From positions 1,364,001 to 1,428,000 of the forward strand of contig NZ_SACM01000001.1 of assembly GCF_004004565.1 (NCBI RefSeq): DNA of 64,000 nt, given 5' to 3'. The notes beneath the pieces are model-generated. The model did no database searches. It was given only the letters and a program-made list of their open reading frames with translations, and had not been told where the DNA came from. Positions 1 through 10,186 of this stretch are shown piece after piece. Source of the DNA: Inhella crocodyli. GTDB taxonomy: Bacteria > Pseudomonadota > Gammaproteobacteria > Burkholderiales > Burkholderiaceae_C. The first letter of the stretch is position 1. Every line of letters begins with the position of its first letter. The position numbers were made by a program, and so were the translations under genes.

Positions 1-825
1 CAAGGCCCCCAACACCGTCGCCCAGCGCCCGATCTCGCCTTGGATCAGCCAGGGGCCGATCGCCGGCAGCCGGGTGAGCCACTGCCAAACGGCCTGCCGC
101 CAAGCCGCCTGGCGCATGGCCACCACCGCCAGGGCGACAAGGGCGCCTGCGGCGTAGGCAAAGAACTCCCAATGGCCCTTGACGAACACGCCGGCCTCGA
201 TGACCCAGCGTGAGAACTCCGGCACGTCGGCCCGCGCACTGCGCAGCATGGGGGCAAACCGCGGCACCACGCCAACGAACACCAGCAGGATGGCCAAAAC
301 CCCGGCCACCACCAGAATCGTCGGGTACACCAGCGCGCTCTTGAGCTCTTCCACGCTTTGCCGGGCCGATTCCAACTGCTCGGCCGCGTCGTCCAAGGCC
401 GTGGCCAAGGCGCCGCTCGCCTCCCCGGCCTTGACCAAGGCCAGCACGTAGGGCGGGAACGCCAAGCCCGCGCTTTCCATGGCCTCGGACAGGGCGCGCC
501 CTTGCCGGACCCGCTCGTCCAGCAGCGCCACCGCCTGCCCCAAGGCCTGCTTGGCGTAGGCCTGCGCCAGGCCCGGCAAGGCCTCGCCCAAGGTCACGCC
601 AGCGGCCAGCAGGGTGGCCATCTCACGCAGCAGCAGCACGCGGTCCTCGGCCTTCACGGGCCGGCGCGAAACGCTCGTAGGCGCCAGACCGCCCTGCGCC
701 ACCACGGACACGGGCGTCAGCCCGCGCTCTTGCAGGCTGCGCACGGCGTCGGCCTCGCTCGGCGCGTCCAGGTGGCCCTGGTGCAACTGCCCCTGAGCGT
801 CGCGAGCGCTGTAACGCACCTTCAT
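1..825 (-). CDS. gspF: Type II secretion inner-membrane protein GspF (3' end outside window)
   Basis: GspF is the polytopic inner-membrane platform protein of the type II secretion system and contacts the GspE ATPase. Translating the minus strand from an ATG at 825 gives MKVRYSARDAQGQLHQGHLD, followed by the cytoplasmic T2SF domain (LLREMATLLAAGVTLGEAL and ALVKAGEASGALATAL) and a first membrane segment near residues 165-185. About 275 residues are present and the C-terminal half is missing at the window edge. It lies 43 bp after gspE and is the last visible gene of the operon. The family call is secure; the fate of the 3' end cannot be seen. Confidence 0.93.
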   Translation of the reverse strand, partial: MKVRYSARDAQGQLHQGHLDAPSEADAVRSLQERGLTPVSVVAQGGLAPTSVSRRPVKAEDRVLLLREMATLLAAGVTLGEALPGLAQAYAKQALGQAVALLDERVRQGRALSEAMESAGLAFPPYVLALVKAGEASGALATALDDAAEQLESARQSVEELKSALVYPTILVVAGVLAILLVFVGVVPRFAPMLRSARADVPEFSRWVIEAGVFVKGHWEFFAYAAGALVALAVVAMRQAAWRQAVWQWLTRLPAIGPWLIQGEIGRWATVLGAL

Positions 826-868
826 CGCTGCGACCCGGTGGCCGTTGACGGGCAACCGAGGGCGGCGC

Positions 869-2608
<1,740 letters not shown>

Positions 2609-2616
2609 CGCGGTGC

Positions 2617-4725
2617 TCAGGGTGCGGGCAGCGCGCTGGCGCCTTCCGCGGGCTCGGCTGCTTTGCGCAGTGCGGCGGGCTGTTGGGCCCAACTGCCCAG
2701 CGACTTCCGGAACGCATCGGTGATGGCCTCGGCCTCGTGCGTGTCATTCGCGATGTAGGCCGTGATCAACACCACCAGTTCGGTGCGCCGTTCGCTGCGC
2801 GTTTGCTTGCTGAAAAGGTTGCCCACCACCGGAATGTCCTTCAGCAGCGGCACGCCGTTCTTGCCTTCCGATCCCGTGCTCGAAATCAAGCCACCCAACA
2901 GCACCGTGGCACCGCTGCGCAGCGTGAGTTTGGTGTCGACCTTGCGTTGCTGGATCGTCGGCGATGAGGTCACGCCGGTCGTGGTGTTGATGGCTTCGCT
3001 GACCTCTTGCTGGACGTCCAAATCGATCTGATCGCCCGAATGGATGACCGGCTTGATCTTGAGGATCACGCCCGTGCTGCGGTACTGCACCGTGGTCAAG
3101 AGTCCATTGGAGGTGCTCGTCGTGACGCCTGTGGCCTGCTGCTGGCTGACGATGGGCACCTCTTGGCCGACTTGGATCGTGGCCGACTCGCCGTTGCGGG
3201 CCATCAGGCGCGGGCTCGACAAAATGGTCGCGCGGTTGTCCGTGGCCAAGGCACTGAGCGCCAGTTTCGGCACATTCAGCCCGTTGAACACGTTGATGCT
3301 CAAGGCGCCCGTGGCCGAGCCACCGGCCGACGTGCCAATGCGATATCCCCCGCCCGCTTCGATGCGACTCGCAAGCAGGTCCACCCCGATCTCGGTCGAG
3401 TCGTTCAAGGTCAACTCGGCCACGGTCACCTCGATCAGCGCCGCGCGCGACGGCCGATCGAGCATCTGCAACAGGCCCGTCAACTGCCCGTACTCCTCGG
3501 GCTTGGCCTGGAAGATGAGCGTGTTGGTGGCCTTGTCCACGACCACGGAATTCAGACGCGTGCTCGCGCTGGCCTCGGGCTTGGCCCCGGTGGCCGGCGT
3601 GGTGGTGGCGGAGCTGCCACCGCCTGACAACAGCCGGTCCAAGGTGCCCGCCAAGGCTTCGGCGTCCTTGTGCTTCACGGCGTAGCTGAAGAAGTTCTTG
3701 CCAATGCCTCGGTCGGCGGGCCGGTCCAAGGCCTTGGCCCATTGCGACACGTGGGCCGCGACGGCGTCCGTCGTCGCGAACACGTAGACCGTGTTGAGCG
3801 CCGACACCGGCAGCAAGATCACCGGCGCACGGGCCGCCCCCGGCGTCACCGGGTTGCCCACCGGGTGCACCGTGTAGCCCTCAGCCGCCAGCACTTCGGC
3901 CAAGCGCCGCGCCAGTTCTTCGGCCGACCAAAACGCGGGCGACAAGGCCAGGCTGGCCCGGCCCTTCATCGCGGGCTGGTCCAGGGCGGCAATGGCCTCC
4001 ATGGCGGCCTGCACGTTGTCCGGGTTGCCGCGCAGCAGCACCGCATTGCGTCCTGCGTCCTCCATCACCGTCACCCGGTCGCCAAACATGGTGCGCAGCC
4101 ACACCGTGACGTCGGTCTGGCGCACCGCCTGCAGCGGCACCAAATGAAAGATCGGCCGCAAAGGCAAAGGCACTTCGGGCGAGGCGGCGCCGTACCGGAT
4201 GGCCGGCAAGTCGCCCAAGGCGGCGTTGTCGGGCAGGACCCGCACCACGCCGCCCACGTCCACGGCCGACAAGCCATAGGACTTCAACACCAAGCGCACC
4301 GCCTGTTCGACCTGTTCGGCCGTTTGGTCGGGACCGGTTCGGAAGGTGACCAGGTCCTGGCGCTGCACCACCGACGGGTGCAGGTTCACGTTCTTCTTGA
4401 TCACCTCGGCGTAGACCAATTGCACGAAGGTGGGCAGCGCCACCTGCTGCAGGTTCACCGCGGCCACGGTGGCATCGCCCGCCGCGGCCTTGGCCGGCGC
4501 GGGCTCGGCCGGCGCCGCCTGGACTGGCGGCACGGGGGTGCTGCTGGTGCGCAAGGTGCGCGGGGCTTCCACGGCCTCGTTGACCGGCGCCGACGCCGCG
4601 GCGCCCGGCACGCGAAGCGGCGCGGGAATGTTGGGCGACAGGGGTGCGCAAGCCGCCAGCAATGCGGCCACCGCCGGCGCGCCACCGGCGCGCAGGGCGA
4701 TCCACCACGGGGTTCGATTAGTCAA
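2617..4725 (-). CDS. gspD: Type II secretion outer-membrane secretin GspD
   Basis: GspD forms the outer-membrane channel of the T2SS. The 702-residue product has N0-N3 periplasmic domains (for example NPDNVQAAMEAIAALDQP) and a C-terminal secretin domain containing VGQEVPIVSQQ and LRSGATVLLGGLISS, then the PLLKDIPVVGNLF motif. No Met codon precedes the mature region, so a TTG at 4725 that overlaps the end of the upstream gene and has GGAG about 9 bp upstream is chosen. It gives a lipoprotein-type signal peptide ending LAAC with Cys26. A lipidated secretin may reach the outer membrane with a pilotin or by itself. Start confidence is moderate; identity is high. Confidence 0.94.
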   Translation of the reverse strand: MTNRTPWWIALRAGGAPAVAALLAACAPLSPNIPAPLRVPGAAASAPVNEAVEAPRTLRTSSTPVPPVQAAPAEPAPAKAAAGDATVAAVNLQQVALPTFVQLVYAEVIKKNVNLHPSVVQRQDLVTFRTGPDQTAEQVEQAVRLVLKSYGLSAVDVGGVVRVLPDNAALGDLPAIRYGAASPEVPLPLRPIFHLVPLQAVRQTDVTVWLRTMFGDRVTVMEDAGRNAVLLRGNPDNVQAAMEAIAALDQPAMKGRASLALSPAFWSAEELARRLAEVLAAEGYTVHPVGNPVTPGAARAPVILLPVSALNTVYVFATTDAVAAHVSQWAKALDRPADRGIGKNFFSYAVKHKDAEALAGTLDRLLSGGGSSATTTPATGAKPEASASTRLNSVVVDKATNTLIFQAKPEEYGQLTGLLQMLDRPSRAALIEVTVAELTLNDSTEIGVDLLASRIEAGGGYRIGTSAGGSATGALSINVFNGLNVPKLALSALATDNRATILSSPRLMARNGESATIQVGQEVPIVSQQQATGVTTSTSNGLLTTVQYRSTGVILKIKPVIHSGDQIDLDVQQEVSEAINTTTGVTSSPTIQQRKVDTKLTLRSGATVLLGGLISSTGSEGKNGVPLLKDIPVVGNLFSKQTRSERRTELVVLITAYIANDTHEAEAITDAFRKSLGSWAQQPAALRKAAEPAEGASALPAP

Positions 4726-5164
4726 GGGCTTGCACTCCAATGCGAAGAATCTTTCGACCCACTTGCACACACACGGTGCCGGGCTCCACCGCTTGCACGC
4801 GGTGCCCACTGGGCAGGGCGTCGCCCACGCGCAGGATCTGGGTGGGGCGGCTCGGGTCTCGGAAGGACACCACGACCTGGGCCTCGCGGCCGCGGCCCAG
4901 CACGCCGGCAATGCGCCAGCGCTCGTCGGGGGGTGGCGCGGCGGCGCCAGGGGCGGCGGAAGGCGCTTCGGCCTCGAACATCGCCGAGGTCGCCAACGAC
5001 AAGGCCACGCCAGCTTGGTCGGGCTTGCGGGGCATCTCGGCCAAGGCCCAACTCGCCGACTGCCGCAAACCCACTGTCTTGCCGGCCTCGTCGGCCCCCG
5101 GTGCCAGCACGGCCCCCAGCGCCAACAGGCCCACCCACAGCGCCCCCCGTTGCCAAGCGGTCAT
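4718..5164 (-). CDS. Short GspC-like type II secretion protein without PDZ domain
   Basis: This 148-residue protein has an N-terminal membrane anchor or signal (MTAWQRGALWVGLLALGAVL) and a C-terminal HR-like beta domain (RWRIAGVLGRG, then ILRVGDALPSGHRVQAVEPGTVCV), as in GspC/PulC and PilP. Canonical GspC is about 270-300 residues and ends in a PDZ or coiled coil; here the protein stops after the HR domain. Its place between gspM and gspD, overlapping both, supports a role linking the inner-membrane platform to the secretin. The ATG at 5164 overlaps the gspM stop. The GspC assignment rests on the HR-like domain and position. Confidence 0.75.
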   Translation of the reverse strand: MTAWQRGALWVGLLALGAVLAPGADEAGKTVGLRQSASWALAEMPRKPDQAGVALSLATSAMFEAEAPSAAPGAAAPPPDERWRIAGVLGRGREAQVVVSFRDPSRPTQILRVGDALPSGHRVQAVEPGTVCVQVGRKILRIGVQALD

Positions 5165-5844
5165 GGCTGGCCTTTCGGGGCGCTGGCGGCGGTCGGGGCG
5201 CTGGGCCCCGCGAGGGCGCGCAGTTGAAGCTCGACCTGCGGCGGCACCGCCGAGCCCCGCCACACCAAACGCTCCACCAACAACGATTGCTCGTTGCGTT
5301 GCAACTCGGCCAAGAGCGCCATGACGGCGCTGCGCTTCAAGTCCACGATCAGTTTGGCCCGCATGGCGGTCGTTTGCGGCGGCACGCGGGCCACCAGGCC
5401 GTCGGCCGGCACGGCGGGGGTCGCCGCGGCGCCGGCCGACGGCGTCGCGACGCGGGCCACCTGAAGGTCGCGCACCGTCAGTCCCAACCCCGTGGTGACC
5501 TTGCGCAACCAGTCTTGCAAGGCCGCTTCGCCCAGGGCCGGGTCGCTGCCCGACCAAGCCATGCTGCGGTACGCCAGCAGCTGCTCCTGCGCCTGCTGCG
5601 CCCGGGCTGCCCAGTCGCCTTCTTGCCCCATGACCGCCAAGCGGCTGCCTTCTTGGCGGGCGGCCTTGAGCGCCGAGCGCTTTTGGTCCACGTCGTCCAG
5701 CACCGTGAGCAGGCCGTGCACGCACAAGATGCCGAGCACCAAGCGCACGCCCCAACGCAGTCGGGCCGAGGCCTGCCACTGCGCCACCCAGGGCGAGAGC
5801 GCAGGAAGGGTGCGGGTGATCCAGGTGTCCGCCATGCTCGTCAT
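5161..5844 (-). CDS. gspM: Type II secretion inner-membrane protein GspM
   Basis: GspM partners with GspL in the inner-membrane platform. The 227-residue product has a short cytoplasmic N-terminus, one membrane segment at about residues 31-48 (WGVRLVLGILCVHGLLTVLD), and a periplasmic domain beginning with a charged coil (DQKRSALKAARQEGSRL) and a ferredoxin-like fold region. The start at 5844 overlaps the gspL stop as ATGA; a second Met four codons in is an alternative. The family is poorly conserved, so the call relies on topology and on its place between gspL and the gspC-like gene. Confidence 0.85.
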   Translation of the reverse strand: MTSMADTWITRTLPALSPWVAQWQASARLRWGVRLVLGILCVHGLLTVLDDVDQKRSALKAARQEGSRLAVMGQEGDWAARAQQAQEQLLAYRSMAWSGSDPALGEAALQDWLRKVTTGLGLTVRDLQVARVATPSAGAAATPAVPADGLVARVPPQTTAMRAKLIVDLKRSAVMALLAELQRNEQSLLVERLVWRGSAVPPQVELQLRALAGPSAPTAASAPKGQP

Positions 5845-7214
5845 TTCACGGCGTCGAACACCGACTGGGGAGGAAAGTCTTCACCGCTGGCGGCCATGGC
5901 GATGGGCTTGGGGTTGCTGCGGAACTGCGGCCGCGCTTCGGCAGGCGCCGTCGCCGGGGCGTTCGGTTTGGTGCTGCCGGGGGCAGGGGCCGGGCGTGCC
6001 GCCACCACCGGCGCCGGGGGGGGTGGGGCCACGGCCGCTGGCGTGGGCGCCGTGGTGATGGCAGCAGCGGGTCCGCTCGGGGCCGCCGCCGTGTCGGCAC
6101 GAGGCGCTGCGCCGGCATTGGAAGAAGCGGTGGCAGCCTGCGCCCCTGCGGGCGCCCCACCCGGCATCGCCGTTCGCAAGTCCACGTCCAGCCAGAGCAG
6201 GTCGCGCCCACTCTCCACCCGCACCTCGGTGGGGTTGGCAAACTGGCGCACGCTTTGCACGCCCTTGAGCAACTCGCTGCGCGGCAAGGCCGCGGGCACT
6301 TGCAGTCCCATGCGCAGCTTGTCGCCGCGCCAGTCCAATTCCTTGACCACCACTTGGCGCTTGGCCAGGGCCTCGTGCAGAGCCTCGAAGAGCTCCACCG
6401 GCAGCACCGTCGGAATCAGCCACTGGGCCCACTGGCCGGCCTCCGCGCTGCGCTGCAGGGCGGCGTCGCGCTCGGCCAGCACCGGACCCAGCCGGGCCCG
6501 CTGGTCGGCATTGCTGGCCAGCTGATCGCGCAACGATCGCTCGACGCCCCACCATTGGGCGCCGACCACGCCGGCGCAGAACACGAGCGCCGCCAGCGCC
6601 ACGTCAACGAGGCGGGACTCGCGCGCCTGGTCGTGGGCCTGGTCCCCGAGCGGCACGGCCCAGGGCTTGTTCAGCCACGCTGGCGCGTCGTCCACGGTCG
6701 GCTGCGGCCAGCCGGCCGCTTCGCCCGACAGCGACTGGGCAAAGAGCCGCCACGCCTCGGGCGCCGGCGCCTCGGGCCACCAGCGACTGGCGACCAAGCG
6801 GCCGTTGCGCCAGACCTGCCCTTCCACGCCATCGGACATCCGCGCCAAGCGAGGTCCGTCGGCGCCGGGGGCGCGCAGCAGCACTTCGGGCAGGACCTTG
6901 CACGCGTCGGGTCGCACGCCCCGCTCGGCCAAGGCCTCGCGAACCTGTCGTGCATCCCAGGCCACGGCCAGGCCCTCGTCGTCGCCAAGCAGCAAGCACA
7001 AGGCGCTGTCGTCAAATGGCTGCCACGCCAGGGCTTGCACGCGAAGGGCGTCGGCCCGCTCGTGCGCCGGCACGTGCGCCAAGGCGAACCATTTCAGGCG
7101 GCACAGTTCCCGCGCCACGACTAGGGTGGCGCGACCCCAGCGTCGCCCGGCGTCGCCCGCCAGGCCCTCAGCGCGAAGCAGCAGGGGCGCTTGGGTTCGA
7201 CCCAGGGTCGGCAT
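5841..7214 (-). CDS. gspL: Type II secretion inner-membrane protein GspL with Pro/Ala-rich tail
   Basis: GspL recruits the GspE ATPase to the membrane. The 457-residue product has a cytoplasmic actin-like domain (about residues 1-205), a membrane segment near VALAALVFCAGVVGAQWW, and a periplasmic ferredoxin-like domain (VVVKELDWRGDKLRMGLQV). It then continues into roughly 100 residues rich in Pro and Ala, longer than the usual GspL tail. The start at 7214 (MPTLGRTQAP) is a choice; an ATG at 7253 is also open, and neither has a clear Shine-Dalgarno sequence. The gene overlaps gspK by 47 bp with the chosen start. Confidence 0.88.
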   Translation of the reverse strand: MPTLGRTQAPLLLRAEGLAGDAGRRWGRATLVVARELCRLKWFALAHVPAHERADALRVQALAWQPFDDSALCLLLGDDEGLAVAWDARQVREALAERGVRPDACKVLPEVLLRAPGADGPRLARMSDGVEGQVWRNGRLVASRWWPEAPAPEAWRLFAQSLSGEAAGWPQPTVDDAPAWLNKPWAVPLGDQAHDQARESRLVDVALAALVFCAGVVGAQWWGVERSLRDQLASNADQRARLGPVLAERDAALQRSAEAGQWAQWLIPTVLPVELFEALHEALAKRQVVVKELDWRGDKLRMGLQVPAALPRSELLKGVQSVRQFANPTEVRVESGRDLLWLDVDLRTAMPGGAPAGAQAATASSNAGAAPRADTAAAPSGPAAAITTAPTPAAVAPPPPAPVVAARPAPAPGSTKPNAPATAPAEARPQFRSNPKPIAMAASGEDFPPQSVFDAVK

Positions 7215-8169
7215 CGAGCGGGAAGCGGGGAAGCGCGCGGCGAGTGGGCTCATCAAGGGGCAGAGGGCGCGGAGCCAGTTGATGCTCGCGAACCAGCCAG
7301 GGTCCATCCTGACCGGCCGGCGTGAGCTGAAGATTGTAGTCAAGGGCCTGTGGCAATCCGGGGGCCCAGACGGTCACGCGGCTCGTGAAGCCGGGCACCA
7401 GCAAGGTCTGCTCGTCGTCCATCAACAAGCCGGTGGCTCGGCCGGCCGCACGGTTCTCTCGCAACAGGTCGGCGGCCCGCAGCCCTTCCAGCGCCGTCAG
7501 CTGCTCGGGGGTCGCCCCCGCATAGCGGGCGCGCAGCACCGGCAGGGGCGCCGTGTTGGGGTTGAACTGGTTGTTGATGGCGGTGTGCAGCCACCGGGCG
7601 ATGCGGCGGGTGCGCACCAGGTCGTCGCGCCAGCCCGGCATTTGCTCCAACTCGGCCAGGCTCAGCAGCCAGTCGTTGCGCGGCCCGCTCCGCCCTTGGG
7701 CCCGGTAGTCGTCGGCCTCTGCGCCATTGATCCGCCGCAGGCTGTCGGGGTCCTCGTAGTCCTGCAGAACGTCCAACCAGGCCTGCGCCGTGCCCAGGGG
7801 CAAACCGTCGTTGACCAAAAGCTGGATCAGGGCGTTGCGGTCGAGCGCGTTGACCGACAAGAGGCCGCGATGGTCCTGCACGGCCACCTGCGCGCCCTCG
7901 GCGGTGAGGTACCAGCGGCCGTCCTCGCGCAGCACCCGGATGCCGTCCCCGTGGCCCATGGGCTGCAAACCTTGGGTGGCCATCCAGTAGCGGGTCACCG
8001 ACCAGGCCGTGGCCGCATCGGCCTGGGCCTGCGCCATCTCATCGAAGCCCAGCACCTGACGGCGAAGCGCGTCGTTGCGCTCTGCAAACCGCAAGGCCAC
8101 GAAAGAGCCCACGGCCAGCAAACCCAGCACCAAGATCAGGACATAACCCGACTGTTGCTTTCGCATCAT
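7168..8169 (-). CDS. gspK: Type II secretion minor pseudopilin GspK
   Basis: GspK is the large minor pseudopilin that caps the pseudopilus. The 333-residue product begins MMRKQQSGYVLILVLGLLAV, a short basic leader cleaved after Gly and followed by a hydrophobic helix. It lacks the Glu at position +5, as is normal for GspK. The large globular domain includes LLSVNALDRNALIQLL and FNPNTAPLPVL, typical of the family (SAM-like helical repeats). The ATG at 8169 overlaps the gspJ stop. Processing requires a prepilin peptidase, which is not encoded in this window. Confidence 0.93.
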   Translation of the reverse strand: MMRKQQSGYVLILVLGLLAVGSFVALRFAERNDALRRQVLGFDEMAQAQADAATAWSVTRYWMATQGLQPMGHGDGIRVLREDGRWYLTAEGAQVAVQDHRGLLSVNALDRNALIQLLVNDGLPLGTAQAWLDVLQDYEDPDSLRRINGAEADDYRAQGRSGPRNDWLLSLAELEQMPGWRDDLVRTRRIARWLHTAINNQFNPNTAPLPVLRARYAGATPEQLTALEGLRAADLLRENRAAGRATGLLMDDEQTLLVPGFTSRVTVWAPGLPQALDYNLQLTPAGQDGPWLVREHQLAPRPLPLDEPTRRALPRFPLDADPGSNPSAPAASR

Positions 8170-8777
8170 CAGTCCACCCAGTCGCGCAAGCGGGGGCGGC
8201 TGCGCTCGTTGTCGAGCACCGACACCCACAGGGGGCCGCCCACTGACTCGTCCAGGTCCACGAGGACGCGTTGGGGCGGACGACGCGGGCGCTCGGCCAC
8301 CGCCTGCGGCGGCCAAGCCTTCAGCCAGCGGCCGTCTTCGTCTTGGTACTGAAACGACGGGGCCGCCCCCGTCCAACGCAGGAGGGTCACGGGCTCCGCG
8401 CCCGGACCTTGGGCCAGGCGCAGGCTCCCGGCCTGCGTGCGGGGCTCGTAATCGAGTTGCAGTTGGACGCTGTCGGTCACCGCCCCGCCGCCGGCCAGGC
8501 CCACGGCGCTTTTCAGCTGCAGGCGCTGGGCATCGCCCAAGAAGGCCGTGGGCTCGTTGACCTGCTCGGGCAAGGCAGAGGCCAGCAGCACGCGGACCCA
8601 TTCGCGCCGCACCAGCACCGTCTGCCCCGCGCTGCCGCTGCGCTCCAGCAGCTGTTCCACCCCCGCCAGTTGCCGCATGGCCTGGGTCAACAAGGTGGTG
8701 GCCATGGCGGCAATCAGGAGCGCCACCATCATTTCCAGGAGGGTCAGGCCACGCACCGGGCCGCCGTTCGCGCTCAT
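8169..8777 (-). CDS. gspJ: Type II secretion minor pseudopilin GspJ
   Basis: GspJ forms the pseudopilus tip complex with GspI and GspK. The 202-residue product has a prepilin signal of class III type (VRGLTLLEMMVALLIAAM, cleavage after Gly, Glu at +5) and then a beta-rich domain. It starts at 8777 in an ATGA overlap with gspI and its stop overlaps the gspK start, so translation is probably coupled through I-J-K. Length is normal for the family. Confidence 0.93.
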   Translation of the reverse strand: MSANGGPVRGLTLLEMMVALLIAAMATTLLTQAMRQLAGVEQLLERSGSAGQTVLVRREWVRVLLASALPEQVNEPTAFLGDAQRLQLKSAVGLAGGGAVTDSVQLQLDYEPRTQAGSLRLAQGPGAEPVTLLRWTGAAPSFQYQDEDGRWLKAWPPQAVAERPRRPPQRVLVDLDESVGGPLWVSVLDNERSRPRLRDWVD

Positions 8778-9214
8778 GAGGGATTGGCCGGCGCCCAGCC
8801 GCGCAGCGGCTGCCAGCCCACGATGCGTTGCCGCCACTGCACGGCATCGCCGGCGGTTTTGGCCTCCAGCCGCACCTCGTACAGCCCCAAAGCCCAGCGC
8901 GGGCTCAGGGCGCCGCCATAGTCGTTCTCCAGCCGCATCGGCTCGACCAAGCTGCTGCGCCACTGCAAGGTCCAGCGACCCAGTTGCACCTCGCCTTCCG
9001 GCTCCTTGGCCGGGTTCAGGTGCATCAGCCAAGCCTGCGCCTCCAGGCGGGCCTGGGCGCGGTCTTGCGTGGCCCGCAAGCGGTTGGCGGTGTCGTAGCT
9101 GGATTGAATCCAAGCGAACAGCATCAGGCCAGCCGTGCCCAAGAGCGCCATGGCCACCACCGCCTCCAAGAGGCCGAAACCCCGCTGTTGGAGGCCTTGC
9201 CGGCCCCGACTCAT
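8774..9214 (-). CDS. gspI: Type II secretion minor pseudopilin GspI
   Basis: GspI is a minor pseudopilin of the T2SS tip complex. The 146-residue product has the prepilin motif QQRGFGLLEAVVAMALLG, with Gly before the cleavage point and Glu at +5, then a small globular domain (WIQSSYDTANRLRATQDRAQ) that fits GspI. It overlaps gspH by an ATGA and gspJ by another, which places it firmly in the operon. Its size fits the family. Confidence 0.92.
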   Translation of the reverse strand: MSRGRQGLQQRGFGLLEAVVAMALLGTAGLMLFAWIQSSYDTANRLRATQDRAQARLEAQAWLMHLNPAKEPEGEVQLGRWTLQWRSSLVEPMRLENDYGGALSPRWALGLYEVRLEAKTAGDAVQWRQRIVGWQPLRGWAPANPS

Positions 9215-9615
9215 GGCGCGGCCTCCACGAGCTCGCCCGTCAGGGGCTGCACCCGCCAGCGCGTCACCTGCCCGCCCGCTTCCAGGCGGACCCAGCCCCC
9301 TTCGGCAGCGCCATTGGCGGCGTAGCGCAGCGGTCGCTCCAGGGTCAATCGGGCCCCGGCAGGTTGCGCGGCCAAGCCCTTCAGCAGCGTGGCGGCGTCC
9401 ACTTCCATCGGCGCGCCGGACACGTAGGCATCGACGGGCAAGCGCTCGATGCGCGCGCGCACGTCGGCGCGCCAGCCTCGCAGCTCGGCGTTCTCCAGCC
9501 AGCGCACCACTGGGGGCGCGGCCACGCCGGCCACCATGGCCAGCAAGGCCATGACCACCAGCATTTCCAGCAGGGTGAAGCCGCGCCGTGCGCGGAAGGC
9601 GGGCGACGGCCGCAT
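9211..9615 (-). CDS. gspH: Type II secretion minor pseudopilin GspH
   Basis: GspH is a minor pseudopilin of the shaft-tip junction. The 134-residue product carries the prepilin motif RRGFTLLEMLVVMALLAMV followed by a GspH/FimT-type beta domain (PVDAYVSGAPMEVDAATLL). The ATG at 9615 follows the gspG stop by 10 bp; the longer open frame upstream overlaps gspG and is not used. The protein is at the short end for GspH, which is usually about 150-170 residues. Confidence 0.88.
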   Translation of the reverse strand: MRPSPAFRARRGFTLLEMLVVMALLAMVAGVAAPPVVRWLENAELRGWRADVRARIERLPVDAYVSGAPMEVDAATLLKGLAAQPAGARLTLERPLRYAANGAAEGGWVRLEAGGQVTRWRVQPLTGELVEAAP

Positions 9616-9625
9616 CAGCAGGCCG

Positions 9626-10063
9626 TCACTGGGCGGGCAACACCCCGAGGTCTTGCGCATCGCCCGTGCCGCCGGCTTGGCGGTCCGCGCCCCAGGAGTA
9701 CAGCGCGAAGGGCAGGCCATCGCGTCCGGGCACGGCGTATTGGTAGGGCGAGTTCCAAGGGTCCAGTGGCAAGGCCACGTCGTCCAGGTACGGGCCCCGC
9801 CAGCGGGCGGCAAAGGCCGGATCGGCCGGGGCGCGGCTCAGCAGGTTCAGGCCCTCTTCGGCGGTCGGGTAGCGCCCGATGTCCAAGCGCAGGTTCTCCA
9901 CGGCGCCACGCAGCAGCTTGATCTGGGCCTGGGCCGTGGTGATGTTGGACTTCTCCACGTTCTTGAACAGGCGCGGCCCGACGAGGCCGGCCAAGAGGCC
10001 AATGATCACCAAGACCACCAGCATTTCCAACAGCGTGAAACCGCGCGATTTGGCGTTTGACAT
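9626..10063 (-). CDS. gspG: Type II secretion major pseudopilin GspG
   Basis: GspG is the major pseudopilin, polymerised into the periplasmic piston. The 145-residue product has the prepilin motif SRGFTLLEMLVVLVIIGLLAG and the family signatures GPRLFKNVEKS, DIGRYPTAEEGL and LDPWNSPYQYA. The calcium-site region near the C-terminus (SWGADRQAGGTGDAQD) is present. It is the first gene of the leftward operon. ATG at 10063 is used; an in-frame GTG at 10072 is an alternative. No clear promoter could be assigned in the 73 bp up to the terminator of the upstream gene. Confidence 0.95.
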   Translation of the reverse strand: MSNAKSRGFTLLEMLVVLVIIGLLAGLVGPRLFKNVEKSNITTAQAQIKLLRGAVENLRLDIGRYPTAEEGLNLLSRAPADPAFAARWRGPYLDDVALPLDPWNSPYQYAVPGRDGLPFALYSWGADRQAGGTGDAQDLGVLPAQ

Positions 10064-10136
10064 CGGGTGCACGTCCCCATTCCCTGCGTGAAAACAACGA
10101 GCGCGGGAGTGTAGTCGGCCACCCCGCGCCCCAATG

Positions 10137-10161
10137 AAAAAGGGCGCCCGAAGGCGCCCTT
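10137..10161 (-). terminator. Rho-independent terminator after the secreted-protein gene
   Basis: On the minus strand an 8-bp perfect stem (AGGGCGCC at 10141-10148 with GGCGCCCT at 10153-10160, loop CGAA) is followed by a T run (A run at 10137-10141 on the plus strand). It lies 26 bp after the stop of the gene ending at 10187 and so separates that strongly expressed gene from the T2SS operon. Confidence 0.85.
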
Positions 10162-10186
10162 GAAGCAGTTGGCTTGCGCCGTGTGC

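Noticed and set aside
3670-6525. A 951-residue open frame on the plus strand opposite gspD, gspC and gspM
   Set aside because: It is His/Arg/Gly/Gln-rich low-complexity sequence antisense to well-supported T2SS genes, the typical shadow of high third-position GC.
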